Origin: Shinella sp. WSJ-2
GTDB lineage: Bacteria; Pseudomonadota; Alphaproteobacteria; Rhizobiales; Rhizobiaceae
Direction of reading: 5' to 3'
Length of the DNA: 64,000 nucleotides
Assembly (NCBI RefSeq): GCF_003432075.1
Contig: NZ_QWBU01000001.1
Span: 795,259 to 859,258, forward strand
The position numbers and the translations under genes are program-made. Shown here piece after piece: positions 26,212 through 35,489 of this stretch (the first letter of the stretch is position 1; the number at the start of each line of letters is the position of its first letter). The notes under the pieces were generated by a model. That model did not search any database. It saw only the letters and a list, made by a program, of their open reading frames with translations, and was not told where the DNA came from.

Positions 26212-27855
26212 TCACAGCCGGACGCACGCCATATCCAGCCCGTCCAGCTCGATCGCACCGTTCTTCAGCTTCGCACCGAAGCCGGGCACGGGCAGCGGCT
26301 CGCCGAGCTTCAGCGATTTGGCCGGCACGAATTCGGCCTTTTCCCGCGTCAGGTTGAAAACGAAGAGCAGCTTTTCTCCACCCTTCTCGCGAGTGAAGGC
26401 AAGAATGTCGTGGTTGGAATTCACGAAGGCCATGTCGCCGTCGTGCAGCGCATCATGCTGCTTCCGGAAAGCGATTGTTGCGCGGTAGTGGTTCAGCACG
26501 GAGCCGGCGATCTTTTCCTGCGTATCGACAGCGTGGCGAGCGTGGTCTTCCGGCACCGGCAGCCAGGGTTTGCCCGTGCTGAAGCCGGCATGCGCCTCAT
26601 TGTGGCTCCAGGGCATCGGCGTGCGGCACCCGTCGCGGCCCTTGAAGGCCGGCCAGAAGCGGATACCGTAGGGATCGCGCAGGTCCTCGAAGGCAAGCTC
26701 CGCCTCGGTCAGGCCGAGCTCTTCGCCCTGGTAAAGGCAGATCGAACCGCGCAGGGTCGAGAGAAGCGTGATGGCGAGCTTGGCGACACGCTCACGCTCC
26801 TCCGGCACCTGAATGAAACGGCTGACATGGCGCGTCACGTCGTGGTTGGAAAACGCCCAGCAGACCCAGCCGTCCGTTACCGCACGCTGGAAACTCTGCA
26901 CGCATTTGCGCACATGTTCGGCGGTGAAATCCGGCCCCAGCAGGTCGAACGTGTAACACATGTTGAGCTTGTCGCCGCCGCCCGTATATTCTGCGACGGT
27001 CTTCAGCGACCGCGCTCCGTCCCCAACCTCGCCGACCGTCATGCGGTCCTTGTATTCATCGAGTAGCGACCGGAAGCGCTTGAGGAAAGCGATATTCTCA
27101 GGCTGCGTCTTGTCATAGCGATGCGTCTGCATGCCGTAGGGGTTCACGTCGGGCGCATCGAGGCCGATGCCGTCGGGATCCGGCTCGTGGGGCGGGTTGT
27201 CGCGCAGCTTCTTGTCGTGGAAATAGAAGTTCACGGTATCCAAGCGGAAGCCGTCCACGCCGCGATCGAGCCAGAAGCGCACGGTCTTCAAAAGCGCGTC
27301 CTGCACATTCGGATTGTGGAAATTGAGATCCGGCTGCGACATCAGGAAGTTGTGCATGTAATATTGCTTGCGCACGCCGTCCCATTCCCAGCCCGGCCCG
27401 CCGAAGATCGAAAGCCAGTTGTTCGGCGCCGTTCCATCCGGCTTCGGATCAGCCCAGACATACCAGTCCGCCTTGGAATTGGACCGGCTGGAGCGGCTCT
27501 CGACGAACCAGGGATGTTGGTCGGAGGTGTGCGAGATCACCTGGTCGATGATGATCTTGATGCCAAGCTTGTGAGCTTCGGCCAGCATCGCATCGAAATC
27601 CGCAAGCGTGCCGAACATCGGATCGACATCGCAATAGTCCGAGACGTCATAGCCCATATCGCCCATTGGCGACTTGAAGAACGGTGAGAGCCAGATCGCA
27701 TCGACACCGAGCGACGCGATGTGGTCGAGCCGTTTGGTGATGCCTCTGAGATCCCCCATGCCGTCGCCGGTCGTATCCTGAAACGAGCGCGGATAGACCT
27801 GGTAGATGACCGCGCCGCGCCACCAGTCGTCGGCTTTCTTGGGGGACTTCGCCAT
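26212..27855 (-). CDS. aglA: Alpha-glucosidase (GH13, AglA-like)
   Basis: A 547-residue glycoside hydrolase family 13 enzyme. It has WWRGAVIYQVYPRSFQDTTG at the start, the four conserved regions including DGFRLDTVN with the nucleophile Asp, VGEVGDG with the acid Glu, and FSNHDVTRH with the third Asp. It closely resembles the AglA of Sinorhizobium/Agrobacterium, which hydrolyses sucrose, maltose and trehalose taken up by AglEFGK. Those transporter genes are not adjacent here. Start MAKSPKKADDWW at 27855 (GGAG upstream). The frame continuing to 28665 is antisense to the next gene and not real. Confidence 0.93.
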   Translation of the reverse strand: MAKSPKKADDWWRGAVIYQVYPRSFQDTTGDGMGDLRGITKRLDHIASLGVDAIWLSPFFKSPMGDMGYDVSDYCDVDPMFGTLADFDAMLAEAHKLGIKIIIDQVISHTSDQHPWFVESRSSRSNSKADWYVWADPKPDGTAPNNWLSIFGGPGWEWDGVRKQYYMHNFLMSQPDLNFHNPNVQDALLKTVRFWLDRGVDGFRLDTVNFYFHDKKLRDNPPHEPDPDGIGLDAPDVNPYGMQTHRYDKTQPENIAFLKRFRSLLDEYKDRMTVGEVGDGARSLKTVAEYTGGGDKLNMCYTFDLLGPDFTAEHVRKCVQSFQRAVTDGWVCWAFSNHDVTRHVSRFIQVPEERERVAKLAITLLSTLRGSICLYQGEELGLTEAELAFEDLRDPYGIRFWPAFKGRDGCRTPMPWSHNEAHAGFSTGKPWLPVPEDHARHAVDTQEKIAGSVLNHYRATIAFRKQHDALHDGDMAFVNSNHDILAFTREKGGEKLLFVFNLTREKAEFVPAKSLKLGEPLPVPGFGAKLKNGAIELDGLDMACVRL

Positions 27856-28005
27856 GCTTCGCTGCTCCGTTTTCCGATGCGTCCTGCGAAGATGTAACGC
27901 GGGGGCCTGAGGGCGTAAACGGCCATGGCCCTGATTTTTCGAAGGTTGACGAAGCAGCCCTGCGCCTGAATGATGCCGGCAAATTCCATAGAGAAGGTTG
28001 ATAGC

Positions 28006-29010
28006 ATGGCCGATGACGTCATCCTTTCCATAAGCGAAGCGATCGCACTGGCGAAGACGGCGCTGACGCGCGTCGGTATGGCCGAACCAGCCGCGATGGC
28101 GCTGGCACACGCAACCGTCGAGGCGGAAACGGCTGGCAAGCCGACCGTCGGGTTTGCGCACCTGGCCGATTATCTCAGAAGCCTCGTCGACGGACGAATC
28201 GCCGGGAAGGCCGAACCGCTCCTCACCTCGCCGGTGCCGGCCATCTTGAAATGTGACGCGATGGGCGGTGTCGCCCAGCACGGCTTTTCCGTTGCGCGGG
28301 AAGAGCTGGTCTCCAAGGCGAAAACCTTCGGTATCGCGGTCTTCACCATCTGCAACAGCTATACGACGGGTGAGCTTGGCTGGTATGCCGCAAGCCTTGC
28401 TAGCGACGGTCTTGTCGCGATCGCCGCGACCAACAGCCATGCCGTGCTGGCCGGTGCAGGCAGCCGCACTCCGGTTTACGGCACCAATCCGCTCGCCTTT
28501 GCCGCACCACTCGTGGGAGACGACATCTTGCTGATAGACCAGTCGTCGAGCGCCACGGCGCTGGTCAATGTGCGCGATGCGGCCGCCCGTGGCGCCACCA
28601 TCCCGGACAGCTGGGCCATCGATCAGGACGGGCAACCGACGACGGATCCCTTCGCCGCCATTCAAGGCGCGCTTGTCGCCTTCGGCGGCAGTCGCGGCGC
28701 TAATATCGCCCTCATGGTCGAAGTGATCGCCGCCGGCCTCACCGGCGGCAACTGGTCGCTCGATGCTCCGGATTTCCAGGCGGGCGAGAGCTCTCCGGGT
28801 ATAGGGCTCTTCGTCTTAGCACTCTCACCGCAGCTCTTTGCCGATCATTTTTCCACTCGGCTGTCCGAACAGGCCGCGCGGCTTTCGACCGACTACAACG
28901 TCCATATCCCCGGCCTGGACAGGAGGAGACGGCAGCGGGCGGCGGAAAGCGCCGGCATCCGCTTGCCCCGCCAACTCTTTGACAGTATTTCCTCTTTCCG
29001 GCGGAACTAG
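28006..29010 (+). CDS. Ldh family (malate/L-lactate-dehydrogenase-like) oxidoreductase with altered catalytic motif
   Basis: 334 residues of the Ldh_2 family: an N-terminal helical cap, then AATNSHAVLAGAGSRTPVYG and TNPLAFAAPL, the NAD(P) region typical of these NADPH or NADH-dependent ketoacid reductases (malate, lactate, ureidoglycolate or piperideine-2-carboxylate). The usual GHDSHG motif carrying the catalytic histidine reads GKPTVGFAH, so the normal histidine position is valine and the nearest His is three residues later. GAGAAGG precedes ATG 28006. ATG 27970 has no such site. It runs 67 bases before kdgK on the same strand, hinting at a sugar-acid role. Confidence 0.75.
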   Translation: MADDVILSISEAIALAKTALTRVGMAEPAAMALAHATVEAETAGKPTVGFAHLADYLRSLVDGRIAGKAEPLLTSPVPAILKCDAMGGVAQHGFSVAREELVSKAKTFGIAVFTICNSYTTGELGWYAASLASDGLVAIAATNSHAVLAGAGSRTPVYGTNPLAFAAPLVGDDILLIDQSSSATALVNVRDAAARGATIPDSWAIDQDGQPTTDPFAAIQGALVAFGGSRGANIALMVEVIAAGLTGGNWSLDAPDFQAGESSPGIGLFVLALSPQLFADHFSTRLSEQAARLSTDYNVHIPGLDRRRRQRAAESAGIRLPRQLFDSISSFRRN

Positions 29011-29077
29011 AACGCATCGTCCGGCGCCGAAGCGATACCGCTTCGGCTGGAAATGCTCGACCGGGAGGAATTTCGAT

Positions 29078-29992
29078 ATGGCAGGACGGTTGCTCTCGAT
29101 CGGCGAGTGCATGGTGGAACTGATGCAGGCCGAGGGCGGCCTGATGCGCAAGAGCTTCGCCGGCGACACATTCAACACCGCCTATTACGCCCGCCAATAT
29201 CTTCCGGCCGATTGGCATGTTGACTATTTCTCTGCCATCGGCGTCGACCGGATTTCCGAGGAGATGCGTGCCTTCATCGCCGGCCATGGCATCGGCACTG
29301 AAACCATTGCCGGCATCGAGGGCCGCTCACCCGGCCTCTACATGATCCATCTCGACAAGGGCGAGCGCAGCTTCTCCTACTGGCGGTCCGTTTCGGCCGC
29401 AAAGCTTCTGGCACGCGACGGCGACCGGCTGCGCGCCGCCATTGAAGCCTCCGACATCATCGTCTTTTCCGGCATAACGCTGGGGATCCTGCCGGCGGAG
29501 GATGTCGAGACGCTGCTTTCGGAACTGCGCCGCGCAAAGGCTGCCGGAAAACGCGTCGTCTTCGACCCGAACATCCGCCCCCGCCTCTGGGACGATGTGG
29601 ATTATATGCGTGCGACGATCACCGAGGGCGCGCGCGCCGCAACGCTCGTCATGCCGAGCCTGGATGACGAAACCACCCATTTCGGCGACTCTACGCTGGA
29701 GGACACGATTGCCCGCTATCGTGGGCTCGGCGTCGGCGGGCTGGTGGTGAAAGATGGCAGCAAGGGTGCGACGCTCGTCTTCGGCGACACGCGCAGCCAT
29801 GTCCCCTCCGCCGAGGTCGAAACGATCGTCGATACGACGAGCGCCGGCGACAGTTTCAACGGAGCATTCCTCGCCCACCTGGCAGTGCAGGATAACCCGG
29901 AGGCCGCCGCCCGCTTCGCCGCCGATGTAGCCGCCGCCGTCATCCAGCACCACGGCGCACTGGTGGCAAAGGACAAGCTGCCGAAAGGCTGA
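29078..29992 (+). CDS. kdgK: 2-keto-3-deoxygluconate kinase (PfkB family)
   Basis: 304 residues. Start MAGRLLSIGECMVELMQ at 29078 (GGGAGG upstream) matches KdgK. It has the PfkB first signature with GGLMRKSFAGDTFNTAYYA and the second with DTTSAGDSFNGAFLAHL, including the catalytic Asp and anion hole. It phosphorylates KDG to KDPG for the Entner-Doudoroff aldolase in the breakdown of uronic acids or galacturonate/gluconate routes. The upstream Ldh-family gene (67 bases away) may be in the same transcript. KDPG aldolase is not in the window. Confidence 0.9.
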   Translation: MAGRLLSIGECMVELMQAEGGLMRKSFAGDTFNTAYYARQYLPADWHVDYFSAIGVDRISEEMRAFIAGHGIGTETIAGIEGRSPGLYMIHLDKGERSFSYWRSVSAAKLLARDGDRLRAAIEASDIIVFSGITLGILPAEDVETLLSELRRAKAAGKRVVFDPNIRPRLWDDVDYMRATITEGARAATLVMPSLDDETTHFGDSTLEDTIARYRGLGVGGLVVKDGSKGATLVFGDTRSHVPSAEVETIVDTTSAGDSFNGAFLAHLAVQDNPEAAARFAADVAAAVIQHHGALVAKDKLPKG

Positions 29993-30090
29993 TTGATCGG
30001 ATCGGCACCAAAATCGATCGGCTGAGCGCCGACGCGGGGTGAAATCCATCCTAATCTTTCCCTGCCTCTCATCGACGACAGGAAAGATCC

Positions 30091-30642
30091 ATGACCCCGT
30101 CACGCCTCCTTGCGGCGCTTGCCGCCACCCTCTCGCTTTGCCCGCTCACGGCGCAAGCGGCCGATTTCACCGTCACCAGCGAGGCCTTCGCCTCCGGCAC
30201 GGTGCAACCAGCGCAGTTCTCCGACATCATGGGCTGCACCGGAAAAAACCTCTCGCCCGATATCCGCTGGTCGAATGCGCCCGCGGGCACCAAGAGCTTC
30301 GTCGTGACAGTCTATGACAAGGATGCACCGACTGGCTCAGGCTGGTGGCACTGGGTGGTGATCGACCTGCCGGCCGATGCGAATTCGCTCGCCGCCGGTG
30401 CCGGCAATGGCAAGGCGAAACTGCCCGACGGCGCGCGCATGACGCCGACAGATATGGGTGCGCCCGGCTTCCTCGGCGCCTGCCCGCCGGAAGGGCCGGA
30501 GCATGACTATACGATCACCGTGAAGGCGCTCGGCATCGATAAATTTCCAGTGCCGGACAATGCCACGCCCGCCATGGTCGGCTTCGTCAGTAATATGAAC
30601 GCGCTCGCCACCGCAACGATCTCGGCGAAGGGTAAGCGCTGA
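30091..30642 (+). CDS. Exported YbhB/YbcL family (PEBP-like) protein
   Basis: A 183-residue precursor with a signal peptide (LAALAATLSLCPLTAQA, about residues 4-22) and the phosphatidylethanolamine-binding-protein/Raf-kinase-inhibitor fold: CTGKNLSPDIRWSNAPAG, the DKDAPTGSGWWHWVV ligand-pocket motif and the GPEHDYTITVKAL C-terminal motif. Bacterial members bind small anionic ligands and are found in the periplasm or cytoplasm. The role is unknown. GGAAAG precedes the ATG. It stands 57 bases ahead of an AraC regulator on the same strand. Confidence 0.9.
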   Translation: MTPSRLLAALAATLSLCPLTAQAADFTVTSEAFASGTVQPAQFSDIMGCTGKNLSPDIRWSNAPAGTKSFVVTVYDKDAPTGSGWWHWVVIDLPADANSLAAGAGNGKAKLPDGARMTPTDMGAPGFLGACPPEGPEHDYTITVKALGIDKFPVPDNATPAMVGFVSNMNALATATISAKGKR

Positions 30643-30698
30643 CAGCAAATGTCTTGTCCGGGCCGGTCCCGAAAGGATAGGCTCGGACGAGGCAGGGA

Positions 30699-31565
30699 AT
30701 GGACCGCATGAACATCGCCATACGCCCCGATATCGGCGCTTCGGCCCGCATCGTGCAATATAACCGGCTGCGCTATGCCAATATCCTGATCAATCGCCCG
30801 GTGCTCATCCTCGTCGAGCGCGGCACGAAGATCCTGCGCAGCAATGACGAGGAATGGGCCGTCCCCGCAGGCGGCTGCATCGCGCTCGCCCAGGGTGAGA
30901 CCTTCGATGTGATGAATGTTGCCGAAGGCGAGCGGGCCTATGAAGCGCGCTGGATCGCCTTCGAACCCGACACCGTCACCGCCTTTGCCGGAAAGCCGGG
31001 CCAGGGCCAGCCCTTCCCGCGCGCCTTTCCGGTCCTGTCGCCGCATGCGGGATTTTTCAGTGCTTTTGCCGATTGCGCCCAGGCGATCGTCGAGCCCGGC
31101 GGCATTCCCGATGCGATCGCCCGTCACCGGCTCGGCGAACTCCTGCTCTGGCTCGATCTCGCCGGCGGGCGCTTCGCGCTGCCACGGCCGGCCCGCTTCA
31201 GCGACCGCGTGCGCGACCTCCTCTCCGCCGATCCCGCCCAAGACTGGACGAGCGCACGCCTGTGCGACCCTCTCGGCGTCAGCGAGGCGACGCTGCGGCG
31301 TAAATTGGCGGCGGAGAAATGGTCGTTTCAGTCCTTGCTGATCGATGTGCGCATGTCGATCGCCATGCAGCTCCTGCAATCCACCGACCTATCGATCCTG
31401 CGCATCGCGGAGGCAATCGGCTACGAATCGCAATCGCGCTTTGCGGCGCGGTTCCGCGCACGTTTCGGCTTCGCCCCAAGCGCTATTCGCGGACACATCC
31501 GGCCCGATCCTGAAATCAGCGCTTCTTCTTCGCCTTCGAAGCAAACGGATTGTCCGTCGCCTTGA
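30699..31565 (+). CDS. AraC family transcriptional regulator
   Basis: A 288-residue regulator. The N-terminal about 170 residues are a cupin-like sensory domain ([19 protein letters not shown]), the C-terminal 100 a two-helix-turn-helix AraC domain ([50 protein letters not shown]). Ligand and target are unknown. The upstream PEBP gene could be one. The last about 50 bases of coding sequence run into the 3' end of the convergent der gene, so the tail ([13 protein letters not shown]) may be an extension. Confidence 0.85.
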   Translation: MDRMNIAIRPDIGASARIVQYNRLRYANILINRPVLILVERGTKILRSNDEEWAVPAGGCIALAQGETFDVMNVAEGERAYEARWIAFEPDTVTAFAGKPGQGQPFPRAFPVLSPHAGFFSAFADCAQAIVEPGGIPDAIARHRLGELLLWLDLAGGRFALPRPARFSDRVRDLLSADPAQDWTSARLCDPLGVSEATLRRKLAAEKWSFQSLLIDVRMSIAMQLLQSTDLSILRIAEAIGYESQSRFAARFRARFGFAPSAIRGHIRPDPEISASSSPSKQTDCPSP

Positions 31566-32946
31566 AGTGGATGCGGATCGGCACGCCCGGCAGGTTGAAG
31601 TCGTTGCGCAGGCCGTTGGTGAGGTAGCGGATATAGGATTCCGGCAGCGCTTCCGGACGCGTGCACGACACCATGAAGCCCGGCGGACGGGCCTTCACCT
31701 GCGTCATGTATTTCAGCTTAAGGCGGCGGCCGGAAACGGCCGGTGGCGGATGCTGCGTCTGCTGCGCATCGAGCCAGCGATTGAGCTTGGCGGTCGAAAT
31801 GCGGCGGTTCCAGGTGCGGTCCGTATCGATCACCGACTGCATCAGCTTGTCGAGGCCCCGCCCTGTTTGGCCGGACACCGGCACGGCGCGGATGCCGCGC
31901 GCCTGCGGCAGCAGGCGTTCGGTCTTTTCGCGCAGATCGGCCAGCACGGCCTGCGGGTCGTCGATCAGGTCCCACTTGTTGAAGGCGAGCACGGCGGCAC
32001 GGCCTTCGCGCAGTATGAGATCGACGATCTGAAGATCCTGCTTTTCGAAGGGGATGGTCGCGTCGAAGACGATGACGACCGTCTCGGCAAATCGGATGGC
32101 GCGCAGGCCATCGGCGACGGAGAGCTTTTCCAGCTTCTCCTGCACCTTTGCCTTGCGGCGCATACCGGCGGTATCGAACATCTTGATCGTGCGACCTTTC
32201 CAATCCCATTCCACAGAGATTGAATCGCGCGTGATGCCGGCTTCCGGGCCGGTCAGAAGACGGTCTTCACCGAGGAAGCGGTTGATCAGCGTGGACTTCC
32301 CAGCATTCGGACGGCCGACGATGGCGACGCGCAGCGGCTTCGTCTCGTCATATTCCGGCTCGAAATCCTCGTCCTCTTCGGCCGCGTCCGCCAGTTCGGC
32401 ACGCACGTCGATATCGGTGACGGCCTCGTCCTCTTCCGGGTAGGCGCGTTCCTCGCCGATCGCCGCGACGATGGCGTCGCGCAGATCGAGCATGCCCTGG
32501 CCGTGTTCGGCGGAAATCGGTGTCGGTTCGCCCAGGCCGAGCGTGTAGGCGTCATAGAAGCCGCCGTCGGAGCCCTTGGCTTCCGACTTGTTGGCGACGA
32601 GCACCACGGGCTTGCCTTTGCGGCGCAGCATATCGGCGAGCGCGGTATCGACCGGCGTCAGGCCCGTCTTGGCATCGACGACGAAGAGCGAGAGGTCGGC
32701 CTCGTCGATTGCCGCTTCCGTCTGGGCGCGCATGCGGCCCTGCAGCGTCTCAGGTGCCGCCTCTTCGAGGCCTGCCGTGTCGATGATGTGAAATTTCAGG
32801 TCGATGAGCTTGGCTTCACCCGGCCGGCGGTCACGGGTCACGCCGGGCGTATCGTCGACAAGCGCAAGCTTCTTGCCCACGAGCCTGTTGAACAGGGTGG
32901 ACTTGCCGACATTCGGGCGTCCGACAATGGCGACGGTGAAGCTCAT
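31516..32946 (-). CDS. der: Ribosome-associated GTPase Der (EngA)
   Basis: 476 residues with two tandem G domains: GRPNVGKST (about 9-17) and GRPNAGKST (about 210-218), each followed by DTPGVTRDR or [10 protein letters not shown] and NKSE/NKWD motifs, then a KH-like C-terminal domain. Der is essential for 50S subunit assembly. Start [16 protein letters not shown] at 32946. The extension to 33012 is rejected. It lies 37 bases downstream of the YfgM-like gene, an arrangement shared with many proteobacteria (yfgM-bamB-der), here without bamB. Its 3' end overlaps the AraC gene from the other strand. Confidence 0.97.
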   Translation of the reverse strand: MSFTVAIVGRPNVGKSTLFNRLVGKKLALVDDTPGVTRDRRPGEAKLIDLKFHIIDTAGLEEAAPETLQGRMRAQTEAAIDEADLSLFVVDAKTGLTPVDTALADMLRRKGKPVVLVANKSEAKGSDGGFYDAYTLGLGEPTPISAEHGQGMLDLRDAIVAAIGEERAYPEEDEAVTDIDVRAELADAAEEDEDFEPEYDETKPLRVAIVGRPNAGKSTLINRFLGEDRLLTGPEAGITRDSISVEWDWKGRTIKMFDTAGMRRKAKVQEKLEKLSVADGLRAIRFAETVVIVFDATIPFEKQDLQIVDLILREGRAAVLAFNKWDLIDDPQAVLADLREKTERLLPQARGIRAVPVSGQTGRGLDKLMQSVIDTDRTWNRRISTAKLNRWLDAQQTQHPPPAVSGRRLKLKYMTQVKARPPGFMVSCTRPEALPESYIRYLTNGLRNDFNLPGVPIRIHFKATDNPFASKAKKKR

Positions 32947-32983
32947 GGACGTGTTCCGTTTCGTGACCGGCGAAAGACCGGCT

Positions 32984-33655
32984 TTAGGAGGACAGCTTGC
33001 CGCTTGCAGCAATCAGGTCAAGCAGCATCTGCGCGCGGTTAGCAACGTTGCGCGGGCTCTCGCTGTCGTTGATGATGGCCTCGAACCATTCCTTGGCGCG
33101 GGCATAGTCCTCATGCTTGTAGGCGGAGAGGCCCAGAACCTCGCGAGCGGAGTGGCGAAGCGCGCTCTGCGGCGTGGCAAGCTGTTCGGCTTCCGCAGAG
33201 ACCTGCTCGTAGGTACCGGTATCGACCAGAAGATAGGCAGCGCGCAGGCGGGCGGCATCACGCAGCGCTTCCGGCACTGCGCTGTCCTTGGCAATCGCCG
33301 TGAACGCGTTGACGGCACCCTGCGCGTCGGTTGCTGCGAGCAACGAGGCCGAACGCATGCGGGCGAGCACCGGATAGGAGCCGAAGCCATCCTTTTCGAG
33401 CGCGGTCAAGGCAGCAAGCGCCTCTTCGTTCTTGCCTTCGCGGGCAAGGGTCAGCGCGCCAAGGAAACTGTCGCCGGCGGCCGACGCCTCGCTGTCGCGC
33501 CAATATTCGTAGCTCACCTTGCCGATCGTCCCGAGAACGACGAGGACGGCGAGGCCGATGAGGATGCGGCCGAAACGCTTCCAGACCAGACGCATCTGGT
33601 CGGAGCGAAGTTCCTCGTTCACCTCGCGGATAAAGCTGTCGTCCTGATTTACCAT
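32984..33655 (-). CDS. YfgM-like tetratricopeptide membrane-anchored protein
   Basis: 223 residues. A short cytoplasmic N-terminus ([20 protein letters not shown]), one membrane helix at about 31-49 ([19 protein letters not shown]), and a periplasmic part with TPR-like repeats ([37 protein letters not shown]). YfgM proteins associate with the SecYEG translocon and periplasmic chaperones. Gene order before der supports this. No BamB gene lies between them. Confidence 0.8.
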   Translation of the reverse strand: MVNQDDSFIREVNEELRSDQMRLVWKRFGRILIGLAVLVVLGTIGKVSYEYWRDSEASAAGDSFLGALTLAREGKNEEALAALTALEKDGFGSYPVLARMRSASLLAATDAQGAVNAFTAIAKDSAVPEALRDAARLRAAYLLVDTGTYEQVSAEAEQLATPQSALRHSAREVLGLSAYKHEDYARAKEWFEAIINDSESPRNVANRAQMLLDLIAASGKLSS

Positions 33656-33746
33656 TCCCTGCCCGGCTCTTGCTGACGATTGGAGTTCGCGCCTTCTACC
33701 CCATTTTCACCGCGTTGTAAGGGGGCAGGCGCGAAAACGCAGAGGA

Positions 33747-34331
33747 TCACGGCAGTGGAGCGACGCCGATCACCAATTCGTGCAGCTTGAGCACGATCAC
33801 GGCATAGATCGCGAGACCGACGACGACGGCGATCAGGTCGTATTTCGCCGAAACGAAAACCGGCAGCTTGGTCTCGCCGGCCGCAATGCGCTTCTTCAGC
33901 GAGATGCGCAGGATAACGGCCCAGGCGAGGATCGTGACGAAGAGCAGTACCGAGTAGCTCTCGCCGTTTGCCAGCAGATGGGCGAGCGCCCAGATCTTGA
34001 TGGCGACGAGGATCGGGAACTTCAGCTTCGTGCGGATATGGCCGGCCGGCAGGAAGCCGGCGACGAGACAGATCGAGGCGATCAGCATCAGCGTCAGCGC
34101 GATGTGCGCCATGAAGGTCGGCGGCGAATAGAGCATCGTGCCACCGTTTTCCCGCGCATCGACGAAACCGTAGGCAATGAGCGCGAGGCTGAGCAACGAC
34201 AGAATGCCATGCACCGCCATCCAGCCCGGCTTGCCGAGCGTGGCGATGGCGGCATTGCGCAGGCCGGGCGCGAAGGGGCGCAGAAGATGCGAGGCGATGA
34301 AGAGAACGAGACCGACGATGAGCAAAGTCAT
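33747..34331 (-). CDS. NnrU family membrane protein
   Basis: 194 residues, with five or six hydrophobic helices and little hydrophilic sequence. The start MTLLIVGLVLFIASHLLRPF (34331) and PGLRNAAIATLGKPGWMAVH fit the NnrU family, first known from nitrite/nitric-oxide reduction clusters but widely spread in rhizobia. It may be related to steroid/sterol-isomerase-type or denitrification accessory proteins. The longer frame to 34670 has no membrane character and is not used. No denitrification genes are adjacent. AAGGGA precedes the ATG. Confidence 0.85.
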   Translation of the reverse strand: MTLLIVGLVLFIASHLLRPFAPGLRNAAIATLGKPGWMAVHGILSLLSLALIAYGFVDARENGGTMLYSPPTFMAHIALTLMLIASICLVAGFLPAGHIRTKLKFPILVAIKIWALAHLLANGESYSVLLFVTILAWAVILRISLKKRIAAGETKLPVFVSAKYDLIAVVVGLAIYAVIVLKLHELVIGVAPLP

Positions 34332-34482
34332 GGAAATATCCCTTGAATAAAGGCCGGCCCGATGGCCGTTTCCATTGGAATAGCCGTCACGGCGCGACAA
34401 TTCCAGCCCGATCAGAGGCCCATCAAAGGATTGCCGCATTCCGAAACGATGACAGACCCTTTGCAAATTGTCGCGGGTAGCC

Positions 34483-35484
34483 ATGTTGTCTCGATTTCTC
34501 CTCCTCCCCCTCGCCGCCGTGCTTGCCGCAAACCCGGTTCTCGCCAAGGACGACGCGATCGAGCCGGCCAAACGCAAGCAGCTCGTCATCGTCTCCTTCG
34601 ACGGCGCGCACGACAACCTGCTGTGGGAAAAGAGCCGGGCCATGGCCAAGCGCACCGGCGCGCATTTCACCTATTTCCTGTCCTGCACTTTCCTCTTCCC
34701 CAAATCGGAACGCGCGCAATACCAGGCGCCGCATGAAAAGCGCGGTCGCTCCAATGTCGGCTTCGCGCCCGACAAGGAGGATACCGTCCTGCGGCTTGGC
34801 GAAATCTGGCTCGCAAAACTGGAAGGCCACGACATCGGCAGCCATGCCTGCGGCCATTTCGATGGCGGCAAGTGGAGCGCCGAGGATTGGAAGGCCGAGT
34901 TCACATTCTTCCAGCAGGCTTTGAAAACCGCGTGGCAAAGTGCCGGCGTCGGCGAACGGGAGCCCGCAGGCTGGCAGGATTTTGCCGAGAAGGGGATCAA
35001 GGGATTTCGCGCGCCTTACCTTTCGGCCGGCAGCGGCCTGGTCAAGGCGCTGGAAGCGAGCGGCTTCACCTATGACGCCAGCCTCGTGACAAAGGGGCCG
35101 GCCATGCCGGTCGCCAGCGGCGAGATCCAGCGCTTCGGCCTGCCGCTGATTCCGGAGGGCACCGCGCAGCGCCCGGTCATCGCCATGGACTACAATCTCT
35201 ATGTCCGCCATTCCAAGGGCAAGGAGGCCCCGGAAAAGAGCGCCGCCTTCGAGGAAAGCACGCTTGCCGCCTACCGCGCCGCCTTCGCCAAACAATATGC
35301 CGGCGAACGCGTGCCCCTTCAGCTCGGCTTCCATTTCGTGGAGATGAATGCGGGCGCCTACTGGCGCGCGCTCGACACGTTCCTCACGGAAACCTGCGGC
35401 AAGAGCGATGTCGCATGTGTGAGCTACGCCGAAGCCCTCGACATTCTCGCCAAAGAAAAAAGGGCGACCGAAGCCGCCCTTTAA
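34483..35484 (+). CDS. Exported polysaccharide deacetylase family protein (NodB-like fold)
   Basis: 333 residues with a signal peptide (LLLPLAAVLAANPVLA). It has NodB-domain motifs: VSFDGAHDN replaces the usual TFDDG, GHDIGSHACGHFDG holds the metal-binding HxxxxH (His-Ala-Cys-Gly-His here, which keeps the spacing), and FRAPYLSAGSG is the third motif. The substrate is unknown. Start ATG 34483 is weakly supported (GCGGGT). A TTG at 34468 is possible. It ends only 5 bases before the bacA stop codon from the other strand, and the bacA terminator lies inside its last codons. Confidence 0.85.
   Translation: MLSRFLLLPLAAVLAANPVLAKDDAIEPAKRKQLVIVSFDGAHDNLLWEKSRAMAKRTGAHFTYFLSCTFLFPKSERAQYQAPHEKRGRSNVGFAPDKEDTVLRLGEIWLAKLEGHDIGSHACGHFDGGKWSAEDWKAEFTFFQQALKTAWQSAGVGEREPAGWQDFAEKGIKGFRAPYLSAGSGLVKALEASGFTYDASLVTKGPAMPVASGEIQRFGLPLIPEGTAQRPVIAMDYNLYVRHSKGKEAPEKSAAFEESTLAAYRAAFAKQYAGERVPLQLGFHFVEMNAGAYWRALDTFLTETCGKSDVACVSYAEALDILAKEKRATEAAL
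35450..35482 (-). terminator. Terminator of bacA, inside the end of the deacetylase gene
   Basis: On the minus strand AAAGGGCG pairs with CGCCCTTT and is followed by TTTTTC, directly after the bacA stop. The same bases code for the last 10 residues of the convergent deacetylase gene, so on the plus strand the hairpin lacks a T tract. Confidence 0.75.
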
Positions 35485-35489
35485 GATCG

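Noticed and set aside
27856..28665. N-terminal extension of the alpha-glucosidase frame
   Set aside because: This part is antisense to the Ldh-family gene; AglA homologues start near MAKSPKK and a ribosome site is present there.
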